Shown: positions 32,537 through 44,060, numbered from the stretch's first letter. The stretch: DNA of 64,000 nt from Hysterangium stoloniferum (GCA_015178975.1 WHVD01000082.1:248001-312000); one strand, 5' to 3'. Translations and numbers: made by a program. Notes: generated by a model not told the origin, from the letters alone.

Positions 32537-32570
32537 GCCCTGGGCTCAATTCCCAGTCTGGCCATTCATC
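32537..32570 (+). other. tRNA 3'-half-like hairpin next to Tc1 end
   Basis: The text CTGGGCTCAATTCCCAG folds as a 5-bp stem with a 7-nt loop, like a T arm with a B-box-like GGCTCAATTCC, followed by TCTGGCCA. The 5' half of a tRNA is absent because the Tc1 right end lies directly upstream. It could be a relic of a tRNA or tRNA-derived SINE. Confidence 0.3.
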
Positions 32571-32849
32571 TTATACACTTTTAACACAAAATAAAACTGA
32601 CAAAGTGACCGAAAAAAACCAACACCCTGTTTACTCCCCGTAAATCCATGACTGCCTGTAAGCCTGGCGCCTCAGACTTACACTTTCACTCATTCTTCCT
32701 GTTATGTGTTTGCTCCTTGTTATGCGTTCACTCTTTGTTATGTTTCACCCTTTGTTCCTTGTTTCCTTTGTTCCACCCTTTTGTTCTATTGCCACATTAC
32801 CATGACTTATATAGCCCAGGATGTTTCCCTTCTCTTCAGACACCATAGC

Positions 32850-32945
32850 TATACTTCCTGTATCCAGTCTTGTTCTAGACTATACACCGTGGTCCTGTCA
32901 ACTCGTGTGACCGCCAGTGATCCCATTTGACGACGGGATTACACC
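32850..32945. repeat. LTR-end-like repeat (GACGACGGGATTACA), copy 1
   Basis: About 80 bp from CTATACACCGTGGTCCTGTC to GACGACGGGATTACA are nearly identical to 56637-56702. The ending in CA and its presence at two unrelated places suggest a retroelement LTR end. The start is not recognisable. The region 32580-32850 and the 340 bp after 32945 hold nothing else I can support. Confidence 0.5.
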
Positions 32946-33283
32946 GCCCCTCATACTCAACTTGCGGGATCACCAAGCCACGATGTTATGCACAACCAAC
33001 CAAACAGATCTCCAAGTATGCAAGATTTCCGGCAGACCACCACTTCAACCTTTGATTTTATATACACACATGACCCCGAAACATGTTTTTTAAATTGGGG
33101 AGATTAGCGGGTCTGGGTAGTGCTGGGTGGAGCCTCAACGTTTTCACTCCAAGCCCTCATTTTGGCTCTTTGTCACATTACGCTCATCTGACGTTTTAAA
33201 TCATATAGAACATTAACGAAAATCGGGATGAAAGGAAAGCTTGAATACATGAACGAAAACAGAGAACTACAGGAAATTCCGTA

Positions 33284-35607
33284 CTATGCTTCGTTAGAAA
33301 TCTCAACAATGTCTTCTTCCTCGTCTTCCACCGTGTCCTCCTCTTGATTCTTCCTTCTCTTAATGGACGAAAGACCGCGATTAACAATTTGGCGCGGCAC
33401 AGGTCGACCATTCGCGTCCCATCCATCCAGGAGTAGCGCCTCATCGAATACGCCTTGCAGCCAATCTTCCCGCTCTAGATTGGCCAACCTGGCCTGCCTG
33501 AGTGTTACAGGGTGATGTCTTAGGAAGGCGTTTCGAAGCTCATCATCCGGTAGCGCCATATATACGTTGTAGTCATCTATGTCCTGTCGGGTAATTGGTT
33601 TTTCATATCGAACCGCTAGGGAACCCGCCATGGTAACTATCAAATGTGAAAGGGGCTCATTTTTGAAAGAAATATCGGTGGGTACGTTGAAAAGCATGTT
33701 CTTCAACAGACCACCTCGACATACGCCTTCCTTGTTTAGATACCAATCGTCAAAAATTGTGTAAAGCATGAATGTCAGTTCTTCTAAGCTCAATGAATGA
33801 GCGGTTGCTCGCAACGCTACCCAGGTGAGGACGTGAAAAAAAGATTCTAAATCATCAGCACGGTCTGGTTTCGGGATCGTGCCGTCCTCAGGCTGGGGCT
33901 CACGGAGGAGTCGTATGGCCATAAATTGCCAAGTACCCTAATGTGCAAAATAAGTCGGCATAGCTTTCATGCTGGCGGACGCCTGTTACGAGAGACTCAC
34001 AACACGTTCCGCCTGTTCTGTGACAAAAGCCTCTACATCAGTACTCTTTGACACATCCCAATCAATCAATAGTCCTCGTCCCAAACTAGTGATTATAATG
34101 TTCCCTGCGCTGATATCACGGTGGAGAATTCCAGCATCGTAGAAGGCATGGCGATGTGCTGCGAACGTAGGGTTCAATAATGAATGATATAAGCTTAAGC
34201 TATTCGGCGCACCTGCAACAGCATCCCTCATAGCGGTCACCAGTTCTTTCGTACTAACAAAAGACAACAGATCGCGTCCAATCTCACGGAGAACTAAGCG
34301 GTAGTGTCGGAAGGTGCGCATTCCATTCGGCTGGCTTTTTACCCAGTTTTTGTTCATGTTCTCAGGTGTTCGTGTAAGGTGGTCGAGAATATCAGCTGCC
34401 TCCGTACAAGTCGCGATATTGGGGACATTGGCTTGCTTGAGTTTCGCGTATGTCTCGTGTTCCGGGATATACGAGGGAGAGTAGATCCTCCACGTGTCTT
34501 TGAGAAACACTGGTGTATACATTTTCTCACACCATGCCTTAAACGTACGAGTGGATCGCCCTGTAAGAGACGTTGTACCAGTGTAAGTCGGGTTACCTAT
34601 GAGGTATTCCCCCTTTCCAGGGCCGAGAGACATGCGAGCAAGCGGGGTACTCTCCCTAAGCCGGAGCTTCATACGAATCTCCCGAGCACAATCATCGAGG
34701 AGACGTGGATCGGTGTCAACAGAAGTATCCCACCCACGCTGCGCCGCTGAAGCATAGTTGTAACGCCAAAAGAATTCAGAAAATTTGGGATCACTGAGAG
34801 AAATGCTTCCCGTTACCGTGACGCCGCTCCTATCCCACCTCAACAATCTGGCATAAGTTGGAAAAACAAGTGCGGAAAAAGTGTGATTGCGGAATTGAGC
34901 AGCCTGATGTGCAGTGGCATAAGTTGTGATCTGACTGAGGGTAAGCATAGCATCGTCGATTTCGCGTTGGAAAGCTTCATCGTCATCAGCTTCAAATGGA
35001 TCATCCTCGGGGCTGTATTTGACTTCCCAGATCATCTCAATTTTCTTGATATCCATGATACCCGATCGTTCACAATATTTTGAATATACGCCGATGTCAG
35101 GCTTCACCTCTTTACCATCAAAATCCGCTGCAGAGTAGCTGTGTACATCTACAAACTCAAGTTCTGGACAAAGCGGTGTTATTGCCTGGATCTATCCCGA
35201 AACATAGTATTGATCGATATCTCATAGGTAATACAATGGATTGCACCGACCAGAATAGGATACATGGCAATTTCGCTCCCGGCCTTGTCTATATTTTTCA
35301 ACTTCTTTGCCGAGTCTTTGATCCCGGCCCAATTCCCATTAGACGGGCGCGGCAGATAGTCCAAGAAATCATCAATGGGAGCAGGACCGACGATTTTCCC
35401 CACCATTTCAAAAGCCACAGCTCTAATTCTCTCGATTCTGTATTGGTGCCTCGAAGTATATGGCGTTGTGGTGGCATTTTCGTTCGAAATAGGGGTGTCC
35501 GATTCATTTAAAGCTGCAGTGGTTGTAGGGGTAGTAGTACGAGGGTTCTCTTGTCTCTTCTCCTGATCATATAAACATGAAGGTGGTGCACCGGACATGA
35601 GACGCAA
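33284..35607 (-). CDS. FunK1-type fungal protein kinase
   Basis: Exon parts are 35607-35190, about 35190-34001 and 33937-33284. Intron 34000-33938 (63 bp, GTGAGT...TTAG) is clear; it joins ERV to GTWQFMAIRLL. Residues near the start (MSGAPPSCLYDQEKRQENPR) lead to an N-terminal domain (FEMVGKIVGPAPIDDFLDYL). Kinase motifs are the catalytic loop AGILHRDISAGNIII, LLIDWDVSKS (Asp of the DFG position) and the post-loop GTWQFMA. The C-terminal lobe ends in an acidic tail (EEDTVEDEEEDIVE). Near 35190 a stop in one frame and continuation in another need a one- or two-base frameshift or an unseen intron. FunK1 kinases are expanded in Agaricomycetes; substrates are unknown. Confidence 0.85.
33938..34000 (-). 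other. Intron in the FunK1 kinase gene
   Basis: 63 bp, donor GTGAGT at 34000-33995, acceptor TAG ending at 33938. Removing it joins the catalytic-loop exon to GTWQFMA in frame, as in other members of the family. Its length is typical of basidiomycetes. Confidence 0.88.
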
Positions 35608-35805
35608 ATTGTATTACAATTAGTGGATAGGTTGTGGTTGTAGTGAACAATGCGCAAGAGCTCGCGCTCGGTTAGCGAGATGAGCCGGAAACTAATCGTC
35701 ATGCATTGGCTGACATAATAAAGTTGTCAATTTAATCACATGCATATTGCTTTTTTTATATAATACATTTATATTGTAAGAATTACATAAGCAGGGTGAA
35801 AATAT

Positions 35806-35886
35806 TGACCTGAGCTGGATTTGAACCAGTGACCACTAAGTTTGGATTACATGTCTAGTGCTCTTAACCCCTGAACTATCAGGCCA
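35806..35886 (-). tRNA. tRNA-like gene or pseudogene, Thr(TGT)-like
   Basis: 81 nt on the minus strand. The 7-bp acceptor stem pairs TGGCCTG with CAGGTCA (one G-U). The D arm is GTTC/GAGC around AGGGGTTAA. The T arm is CTGG-TTCAAAT-CCAG with a good B box. The anticodon loop CATGTAA gives TGT (Thr), but position 33 is A where T is required, and the anticodon stem pairs fully only if about 8 nt after the loop are treated as an intron. It may be a decayed tRNA-Thr gene or the head of a tRNA-derived SINE. Confidence 0.5.
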
Positions 35887-36655
35887 TTAAGAGTATTTCT
35901 ATTAAGAACCAGTTACTACTGAGATGATTAGTCATCAGTAAGATGTTAATATATCCAGGTCAACCATTACTCATTCAACATATGTACTGTGTCGTGTAAC
36001 TAAGATACATAGCTGTTAGGGGGAAAGGTACCCTAAAGGTAAGTAGGGAGGAGAAAGGTATAGAAGCAGCGGGTTGAGGGGGAAGGGGGGGGCAGGAGGG
36101 TTGAAAGAAGGCAGGGAGGGCAGGGAAGAGAGAGAAAGGGCCTGGGGCTGTTAGAAAGCAAGTCCTAAATATTATAACTCAGTCTCGTATAATGGTATTG
36201 TGTAAAGGACTATATTAAGTGCCTAAATATTATAGCTAATACATCATTAGTATAAATATTTAAGTACTGATATTAAAGAATTGCTCACCTCAGTCTCAAC
36301 AGTAGTGTATAATGGACTGAGGTCTAGTATGATAGGAAAGAGAGTTTACATATATATGTGAAGGGAACAATAGGGATAGTAGAAACAATGCAAGTGGCAC
36401 AAGGGGTGGTGTTCCCATTGTGTAGCTAAAAATAGCTATGCCATTTGATCCTGTTGTCTGGGCATTTGGTGTTGTCCACAATGCTCGAATTCCAACAGGG
36501 GTGGGGTGGGGTTCTGAGGGGGTGAGGCAATGCTTACATATGTCTTCTGGAAGGTGGCAATAAACTTGGCCAGTGCTTCAAGGCCTTTGTGGGTGCCAAG
36601 GATGATGGCAGGTGACAGGTCATGCAGAGAGGAGGGTGTGTCAGTGCTCCTCATA
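35887..36655. other. Intergenic stretch without recognisable gene
   Basis: It contains a G/A-rich low-complexity tract (36020-36150) and AT-rich DNA with two similar segments around AAATATTATAACTCAGTCTC and AAATATTATAGCTAATAC. A short minus-strand frame at 36654-36436 (LSPAIILGTHKGLEALAKFI) has a protein-like composition, but I do not recognise it. Nothing firm. Confidence 0.4.
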
Positions 36656-37559
36656 GAGGGGGCCAGCTAGCACTTATTACACGATGCATGGGAATATTTG
36701 TATTTGTCACAACAAGTGACACTCATCATAACAAGTGACAGTTGTCAAAAAAGTAACATCATGATGTGTGGGAACATTCATATATGTTACAATGGAGAAA
36801 TTTCTAAAACATTCTAGCAGTTTCTAGGTAGAATAGCTAAAATAGGATAGAAATAATATTCTAAATGTCTCAAAATGTCTCAGATCTTAGTGTATATAAG
36901 GAGCTCTACTCCAGCCATGAAAATATAACTTTTATCAGCCTATTCTATCACCATATCTGTGGAAACCTTCTGATAAGCTCTGCATGCACTCTTTAACAGC
37001 TGCTTGCTGTCAGAGAAACCTGTGGGATGTTAACTTTTCGGTGAAAATATGACCAGACCTATAGAGGATGAGTGCAATGCTGTCTGAGTTACATATATTG
37101 TTGGTTATAAACACATAGGGGTTATGTATAACTACAGGATTATATACTCAAAACAAGAGCAGTAATGAATGTGGGTCATAATGACCCCAGTCACTATACA
37201 ACTCTGGCTGCTTGCTTTACCTGAAAATCTAACACACCTCCTTGAGTGAAGGAGTTGTGTGGCATTTCTATCCTGCTAAAAGGCATACTCTCAGGTACTG
37301 TACTCCCTATCTTCGTCTGTTGAGCATAATGTCCTCTACTGCCGCAGAAGGAACATGTGGTCTCAGACACAGGCCGTTTACTGTTGCTGCAAATGACAAG
37401 CACAGTCTCTGGGTCAGGAAAAATTCCGGTGGATGACCTTTGGCACACCTCCTCATTCGTGAGATGGGTGATGACACTATTGAGAGTCAGGTGGTCAAAG
37501 GGGGGGAATCAAGTCAAAGGTGACAATGAGGGTGGAGTAATCTCCTGGGATGTTCTGGT

Positions 37560-37985
37560 GTGCTTTCAATTCAGGCTTCAGTTTGGGTTAGGTGCACACT
37601 GTTCAATGAGGTGTGGCTAACGGTTCGGTTCGGTTCAGTGCACACTGTTCAATGAGGTGTGTCTAATGATTCAATTCAGTTCGGTGTGCGACGCTTGTCA
37701 ATGAGGTGTCCATGGGTTCGGGTTCAGGTTCAGGTTCAGTGTGTGATGCTTTTCAACAAGACATCCACGGTTCGGGTTCAGGTTCAGTGTGCGATGCTTT
37801 TCAACAAGACATCCACAGTTTGGGTTCAGGTTCAGTGTGCGATGCTTTTCAACAAGGCGTCCACAGGTTTGGGTTCAGGTTTGGCATGCAATGCTTTTCA
37901 ACAAGGCATCCACAGGTCTGATTTGGGGTTGGCATGTGATGCTTTTCAACGAGGCATCCATAGTTCCGATTTGGGTTTGACTTTG
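37560..37985. repeat. 49-bp minisatellite inside the small LTR element
   Basis: About seven units with GGTTCGGGTTCAGGTTCAGT, then GATGCTTTTCAACAAG and CATCCACAG. Units are increasingly diverged toward both ends. All open frames through it repeat the same short peptide and are not taken as genes. Confidence 0.8.
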
Positions 37986-38579
37986 TAGCATGAGTGTTGT
38001 AAGGGATTGGTGTATGACATCCATGACAATAAAGCAAGTGGCTACTCAAAGCCATGCAAGTCTAGTGGTTTCAGCCCCACTCGGTGTTGCTTGACAATGC
38101 CCTTCAAGCTAGGTTATGTGTTTATGTTAAATTTTTGGTGAAAATATGACCAGACCTATAGAGGATAAGCGCAATGCTGTCTGAGTTATATTGTTGGTTA
38201 TAAACACATACAGTGACTCAAAAAACCCTTCGCATGTTTCACCCTTCAGACTTATATCCCTGATAACTCAAAGAATAAAAATGCAAGAATATCAAGAATA
38301 TTTGTGAATATGCACTATCATATCTAGATTATGGAGGTATGATGCCCTTACATAAGTTCCAAATATGGAAATATTACAAATATTTATATACAAGAGACTC
38401 ATGCGAAGGGTTTTTTTGCTGGCAACTTTGATGACTATAATGCTTACAGTCATGTGACCTTGTTGATTGTTTACCTCCAATTGGGTCATATTAACAAAAT
38501 CATGTAATGTCACATGACCATGTTGTACTGGAGTATAAATATATAGTCTTTAGCAACCAGCAATGCTCCAATTCCCAAA

Positions 38580-38910
38580 ATGCACACTTTGTCTCTTGCC
38601 AGCCAGAATCATATCCTCTCATTGCTTGATGTTGGCCATTCAGCTAGCTACATTGCAGCTTTTACTGGTCATAGCATTTTCACAGTCTCTACACTTCACT
38701 CTAAGCATTGTTCTCATCTCTCTAAGTCCATTGGTGGTCATCCCTCAAAGCTTTCTCCTACCAACATTCACTATGCACAGCACCTCATCAGCTCTGGGAA
38801 GGCTGACACTGCTGTTGATGTGGCCAAAGCTCTTAGGAGTGTCACCAACCAGTTCATCTGCACCCAAACTGTGTACAATAGTCTTAATATGGTTGGGAAT
38901 GCCTCAATAA
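38580..38910 (+). pseudogene. Tc1-type transposase of element B, N-terminal part
   Basis: About 110 residues with the helix-turn-helix region (QNHILSLLDVGHSASYIAAF, GGHPSKLSPTNIHYAQHLIS, ADTAVDVAKALRSVTNQFIC). The frame then runs into the internal copy of the terminal repeat at about 38915, so the rest of the N-terminal half and the first catalytic Asp are missing. Confidence 0.85.
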
Positions 38911-39099
38911 CCCTTCTAATGTTTGGTACTTCAGATTTACATCCCTGATAACTTAGAGAATAAAAATGAAAAAATATCAAAGATATTTGTGAATATGCTC
39001 TATCATATCTATATTATGGAAATACAGTGCCATTACATAAGCTCCAAATATGGAAATACTACAAATATTTATATATAGGAGACTTATTGGAAGGGATTT

Positions 39100-39557
39100 T
39101 TTGTGAGGTTTGGAGAAGGATTTGTGATGTTATGGGCTACATGCTGCGGGAAGGACCTGGGTATTCTTTCAAGATAGATGAGAGGATGGATGGAGACCTT
39201 TATCTTAAGATTATAGAGAAGGACCTTCAAGCCAGCTTCAGCTATTATAGAAAATATGTGGGTGATGTCATCTTTCAGCAAGATCATGACCTTGAACATA
39301 CCTGCAAGAAGGCCCAGACTTGGTTTCAAGATAATGATTTCAATGTTCTCCCATGGCCAGCACAGTCTCCAGACCTCAACCCCATTGAACACTTGTGGGA
39401 CTATGAAAAGAGGAGGCTAAGGGATACTGGTGTTGTGGGAGAGGGTGGAGGAGGAGTGGAACAAGATTGATGCAGAGGTGTGTCAGAATTTGATTGAGAG
39501 TATGCCTAGGAGGGTTGTAGCTGTGTTGAAGGCAAAGGGTGGCTATACTAAGTACTA
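39100..39557 (+). pseudogene. Tc1-type transposase of element B, C-terminal part
   Basis: Reads MLREGPGYSFKIDERMDGDL, the second Asp in VIFQQDHDLEHTCKK, and the Glu in PAQSPDLNPIEHLWDY. A one-base shift near 39425 separates the tail (ending RRVVAVLKAKGGYTKY-like at 39557). The first part of the catalytic domain was lost at the internal repeat junction. Confidence 0.85.
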
Positions 39558-40952
39558 AATATAAGTAGTTTTGTGGGTCAGAGTGGTCAGCAAAAAAACC
39601 CTTCACATGAGTCTCTTGTATATAAATATTTGTAATATTTCCATATTTGGAGTTTATGTAATGGCATCACACTTCCATATTCTAGATATGATAGAGCATA
39701 TTCACAAATATTTTTGATGTTTTTCCATTTTTATTCTTTGAGGTATCAGGGATATAGGTCTGAAGGGTGAAACATGCGAAGGGTTTTTTGAGTCACTGTA
39801 GGGGGGGGGTTCTCATGCGTAACTACAGGATTATATACTCAAAACAAGAGTGGTAATGAATGTGGGTCATAATGACCCCAGTCACTATACATACATACAA
39901 CTCTGGCTGCTTGCTTTACTGAAAATCTAACACTGGAAAGCTGGTAGGACTTGGCTTCAGCTTATAGGCTGTGCACTCGTGAGATTGTGGCATCTAATTT
40001 CAGACGGGTGGATGGGAATCCTGGGGAGTCCAGAAGTAGTTGGTGGGTCAAGAGGTCAGAGGGTTGTTTGTGGGAATGGGTCAGAGGTTGGGCAATAGAT
40101 AGGTTGGAACCTGTGGGCTCCGACAAGGTAATTAGTGGTGTGTTTCAGAGAGAGGAATAGAGTGGAAAATGTACTGAGATTACTGGGGGGAATCTAAGCT
40201 GATTTTCTGACTGGATTGTATGTACAACATCTGCCAGACTATATAGACTGTGGAATGTATGTTATACCAAATCCAGTAATAATGAAATCCAAACTAGTAA
40301 TCATGAAATGAGATGAGTAAACACACCAAATTAGGTGTTAGGAGTGGAATGGAATGGGGGTGGAGTCTGAAATGTGACAGGTTGTTAGACCATAATGGGA
40401 ACAGGGTGGGAGTGGAGTCCGAACCGTGACAGGTCATTTGACCATAATGGGAATGGGGCTCAGTTACAGAGCTGACAGGGTTTCTGAGTGGGGTCCAGTG
40501 ACTGATGTGTGGGACAGGGTTGGAGATAGACAGGTATGATGTGCATGGGTCCTGGTGGATATTCCAGTGACTGATTCATGAGACAATGAAGGTCAGACAT
40601 GGGCTGGTTCATCGTCCGGCTCCCGGCAGGTATTCCAGTTAACTGATAACTGGTGCATATAGAGTAGTGCCCAGAGTCCGGTGGGTTTTCTGGTTGTAAC
40701 AGCAACCTATTCCACCCCTATTTGGGCAGTTGGACATTTACTTCCACTTCTATCAGAGTTGTTGGCTATCAACTCAAGTAATAAACAATTTTTGTTACAT
40801 TATTTGAAATTAGAAATACAATTCTAGTTTCTCCCAGTTTTTGATCATTAATAAATACTGAGAATATTCTTGCAGAATCCTTAGGACTACATTAAGATCC
40901 TGATAAGTTAGTATCACAGTAGATCTGGTAGGTTAGAAGAATCAGAATATAC

Positions 40953-41828
40953 TGTTAAGAACAGAAACTGACAGATGTCGGTAGACCGACAGGGACTGAT
41001 CGGAAGGACTTGGCTTCAGCTTATGTGCTGCGCCCTTGCAAGTTACCATCAGGTGTCCTTAAATTTCAGGCAGGCGGAAACTAGTCCTGTTGAGTAAACC
41101 TCTCAGTAAACTACCAATCGGAAACCGAAGGATAAGTCAAGGGTTGGGCTGAGGGGTCAGAGATCAAGAGTTGGAGACTGACAGAGTTGGAGACTGACAG
41201 AGTTGGAGACTGAGAGTTGGAGACTGAGAGTCAGAGACTGAGAGTTGGAGATTAGAGGTTGAAGGTGTAAATATAGGTTGAATTGTAAATTGGATGGAGT
41301 CAGAACATGGTGGTCATGAATAGATAATGGAGTTGGAAATTAGAGGGGTATCCAAGTTGATCTAAGTTGATATTCTGATTGTCTAGTAGTTACATTACAG
41401 TGGGTTTATATATGAGTTATCGGCGTCTAGAAACTACTAACTAAGGGAAGAGCAGAAACACTATTTAACAAATAGACTTGACTAGAAACTGGAAGGTTAC
41501 GATAATATTGGAAGCCGAGATTTAGCCGAGAGTGGGATTACGAGAAAAGGGAATAGTCCATGGGCTACAAGTATATATGGGCATATGTGAAACATAGAGT
41601 AAAACAGATCATCATAATGAAAAGGGATGTATCAAAGCATAACCAGATGGTACAAGTATATTTTGACAGGGGCGTAAATGGGGTTTGATTGCCATGAAGG
41701 TATACGTCAGTGTCGGTGTTCTGAAGGTTGCTGAAATGATGACTTGATCAATAACTTGGAACATCGATAGATGGTAGTATTCTCGGAGACCATCAGGTTG
41801 TGACATGGGTTACAACATGGTCGTAACA
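40953..41828 (-). repeat. 3' LTR of chromovirus B
   Basis: Contains the shared GACTTGGCTTCAGCTTATGT box near 41009, a short array of GAGTTGGAGACTGACA units at 41170-41250, and the ATATTCTGATT leader start complement at 41370-41380. It ends GGTCGTAACA. Confidence 0.85.
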
Positions 41829-41864
41829 GTATCCCCCCATTTGGCCGAAATCCCAAGGAGGCTG

Positions 41865-42500
41865 AAAAAGTGCTGAAGAATAAGATGAAAGCAGGAAGGT
41901 TGGAAAGGCATGGGATTTGGCAAGGTGCTGGAAAGGGTTCGGAAAAGGTTCAGAAAGGTTCAGAAAGGTTCGGAAAGGTTCGGAAAGGATTCAGAAAGGA
42001 TTCGGAGAGGATTTGGAAAGTCAAGATCAAGATCAAGATCAGGACGAGGCCATGGTCACATTTGGATACTTGAACGTAAATTCAAACCTCTGAAAAGGTC
42101 CAGAAATCTAAAAATGTCCGAAAATCCAATAAGGTCTGAAAGTCCGAAAAGGTCCAGAACAGAGTCTGGAAGTTCCGAGGGATCCAAGCACACTGAAAAT
42201 GTGGGAGCAGACAAACAGGGAAAGGGGGACAGGGGTGACAAAAGTCCGAAGATGCCAAAATGCAGAGGGTGCAAGGCAGTGCGAGAATAGATGCTAACCA
42301 GTAGGACAGAAAGGTGCCGGAAAGGCCGGAAGGTGTCCAAATGGACTGGAAATTGCCCATGAGGGGCCAGAGTGTTACCTGGGGGCAACAGGGAATGCCG
42401 AGTTGCTGGCAGCCACTGAGAGGGCTGAGGAGGAAGCGAAGGAAAAGAGACAGGATACAAAACTATGGGTGTCGGAAAAATGTTGGGATGCTGTAGGCTA
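41865..42500 (+). pseudogene. Possible antisense gene remnant in chromovirus B
   Basis: On the strand opposite pol, between the chromodomain and the 3' LTR as in element A, lies a charged region (RKRFRKVQKGSERFG, RSRTESGSSEGSKHTENVGA) followed by CRGCKAV and, after a stop, RCRKGRKVSKWTGNC. The spaced Cys residues and the K-x-x-KW-x-G-x-C text echo the CARC...KVKWGGTC motif of the element A antisense gene. The similarity is short and the frame is broken. Confidence 0.4.
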
Positions 42501-42650
42501 TAGGGGTCCGGATTCATTTGGATATACTTGGTGAAAATCTTTAATGATGTCCGATGCATTCCTGAGTTATGTGGCCAGAATCCAGGATGTTTCTTCGTCA
42601 GTACCTTCGTAGCCTGTCCATTTGACCAAATAGGGTAGTTTGCAGGTACG

Positions 42651-44060
42651 TCAGCAATTATCAATCTTTGAATCTAGGATTTCCGATATCTCAAATTTGG
42701 GTTCCCCATCAATAACCACCGGTGGAGGCGGAGGTTGTACTAGGTGTACTCCACGCATATTCTCGGGGAGCTGAAGTGTCCAAGAGAGCGTGCCGGCTTG
42801 TGCTATAATTTCAAAAGGTCCTAAGTACTTATTGGCGAGCTTTTTGGATGGCCTAGTCATTCAGAAGAACTCAGCTTTGACAAATACTCAGTCACTGATC
42901 TTGAGTTCAGGGGGCGGCAGCTGATCTTTGTCTGTGGAGTGTTGGTAATGTTCCTGGGCCGATGCGATGTTCTTTCGAAGTTCTTGGTGTAGCTCATTGA
43001 GGTTTGTGACAAAGTCCTGAGCATGGGTTGAAGCGAGATTGCGTTCCAGATGGATAGCGATGTTTGGGTTGTAGCCTTTATCTGCAAAGAAAGGCGAAAT
43101 GCTGGTAGTAGCATTTGGGGCATTGTTATATGTGAATTCGGCAAGCGGTAAAAGTGATTTTTAATTGTCTTGTTGATAGTTGCAAAAGACTCAGATGTAC
43201 TGTTCCAATGTTTTATTAGTGCGTTCAGTTTGGCCATTGCTTTCCAGGTGGTAGCTGGAAATGAAATGGAGTTTCATGTCAAGTGCTTTTCTGAGTGACG
43301 TAAAAAAGTGAGAGATGAACTCGAATCTGTGATCGGAAGTGACATGCAACAGAATGCCATGCTTGGAGAATACATGAGTGTTGGACAATTCGGCCAACTG
43401 TATGGATGTTACTGTATCATAAGTTGGAATGAAAATACTTTGCTTGGTAAGCCAATCCACAACAATGAGGATTGCAGTATGGCTGTTGGGTGCCGGTAGG
43501 TGTTCGATGAAATCCATTGATATTGAATTCCAGGGTTTTTCTGGTATTAGGAGTTGTTTGAGTAGGCCATATGGTTTGTGATGTCTTGATTTGGAACATG
43601 CACAGTTGGTGCATGATTTACAATAATGCTTGACAAAATCTTGGAGACCGGGCCATGTATTTTCTCTTTGGATAAGTCCGATGGTTTTATTGATACTGAA
43701 ATGTCCCGAGATCAGGTGGTCATGTTTATGCTGTAAAACTCGAAGTCGGAGAGTGTCGGAGTCCAGAACATAAATGCAATTGTCAAGTTTAATGAAACCT
43801 TACAGGTCGGGTGACCATTGGGAATGATCAGGGTCAGACAGGTTATCAAGGTGTGCTTGGATGACTGGGTCTAATGGAATTGCCGATAATATATCTTGAT
43901 GTAATTTTTCGGTGTCCATAAGGATAACACTGCGCATGACTGGATGTATAAGGTAAGTAGCTCGGATTAACTTGGACAGTTGTTCCGATAAAAACATAGG
44001 CTTGAAATTATGCAGATTAACTGTGGTGTAGTCACTACTCCCCTCTTTAAGATAGACATC
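42651..44060 (-). pseudogene. Integrase and chromodomain remnant of chromovirus B
   Basis: In minus order: the RNase H/integrase linker (EQLSKLIRATYLIHPVMRSV, near 43990), the integrase core with MDFIEHLPAPNSHTAILIVV, VTSDHRFEFISHFF and SNGQTERTNKTLEQYI, the C-terminal KKLANKYLGPFEIIAQAGTL region, and the start of a chromodomain (FEISEILDSKIDN). It is clearly homologous to element A. Frameshifts are frequent, and the second catalytic Asp region reads SDHRFEF instead of SDRGSKF. Confidence 0.85.

Larger units (their letters stand above)
38211..39798 (+). mobile_element. Tc1/mariner element B inside an LTR
   Basis: Flanked by TA at 38209-38210 and 39799-39800; removing it restores the LTR text TAAACACATAGGGG. 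Terminal repeats of about 205 bp start CAGTGACTCAAAAAACCC. Each is bounded by opposite copies of the CAAAAAACCCTTCGCATG site: 38219-38236 (+), 38400-38418 (-), 39591-39609 (+), 39773-39790 (-). A further diverged copy of the terminal repeat (about 38915-39100) lies inside the gene, so the element is a composite of two damaged copies. Confidence 0.88.
37028..39932. mobile_element. Small LTR element with minisatellite interior, nested in F1
   Basis: The left LTR is 37028-37234 (207 bp, TGTTAACTTTTC to AATCTAACA). The right LTR is 38126-39932 with a Tc1 element inside it (38211-39798); without that it is about 217 bp. The interior (37235-38125) has no gag or pol but a 49-bp tandem array, so this is a TRIM-type non-autonomous element. 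Flanking 5-mers (TGGGA, CTGGA) do not match exactly. Confidence 0.7.
36950..40701 (-). mobile_element. LTR family F copy 1, split by element E (LTR) insertion
   Basis: Pieces before 37027 and from 39933 to 40701 match the F solo LTRs at 49814-50632 and 54907-55732, including GGTAGGACTTGGCTTCAGC, the ATTACTGGGGGGAATCTAAGC block and the GGTTGTAACA end. The left boundary is unclear (36950-37010). In coding sense (minus) F starts TGTTACGACC-like, as do families A and B. Confidence 0.7.
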
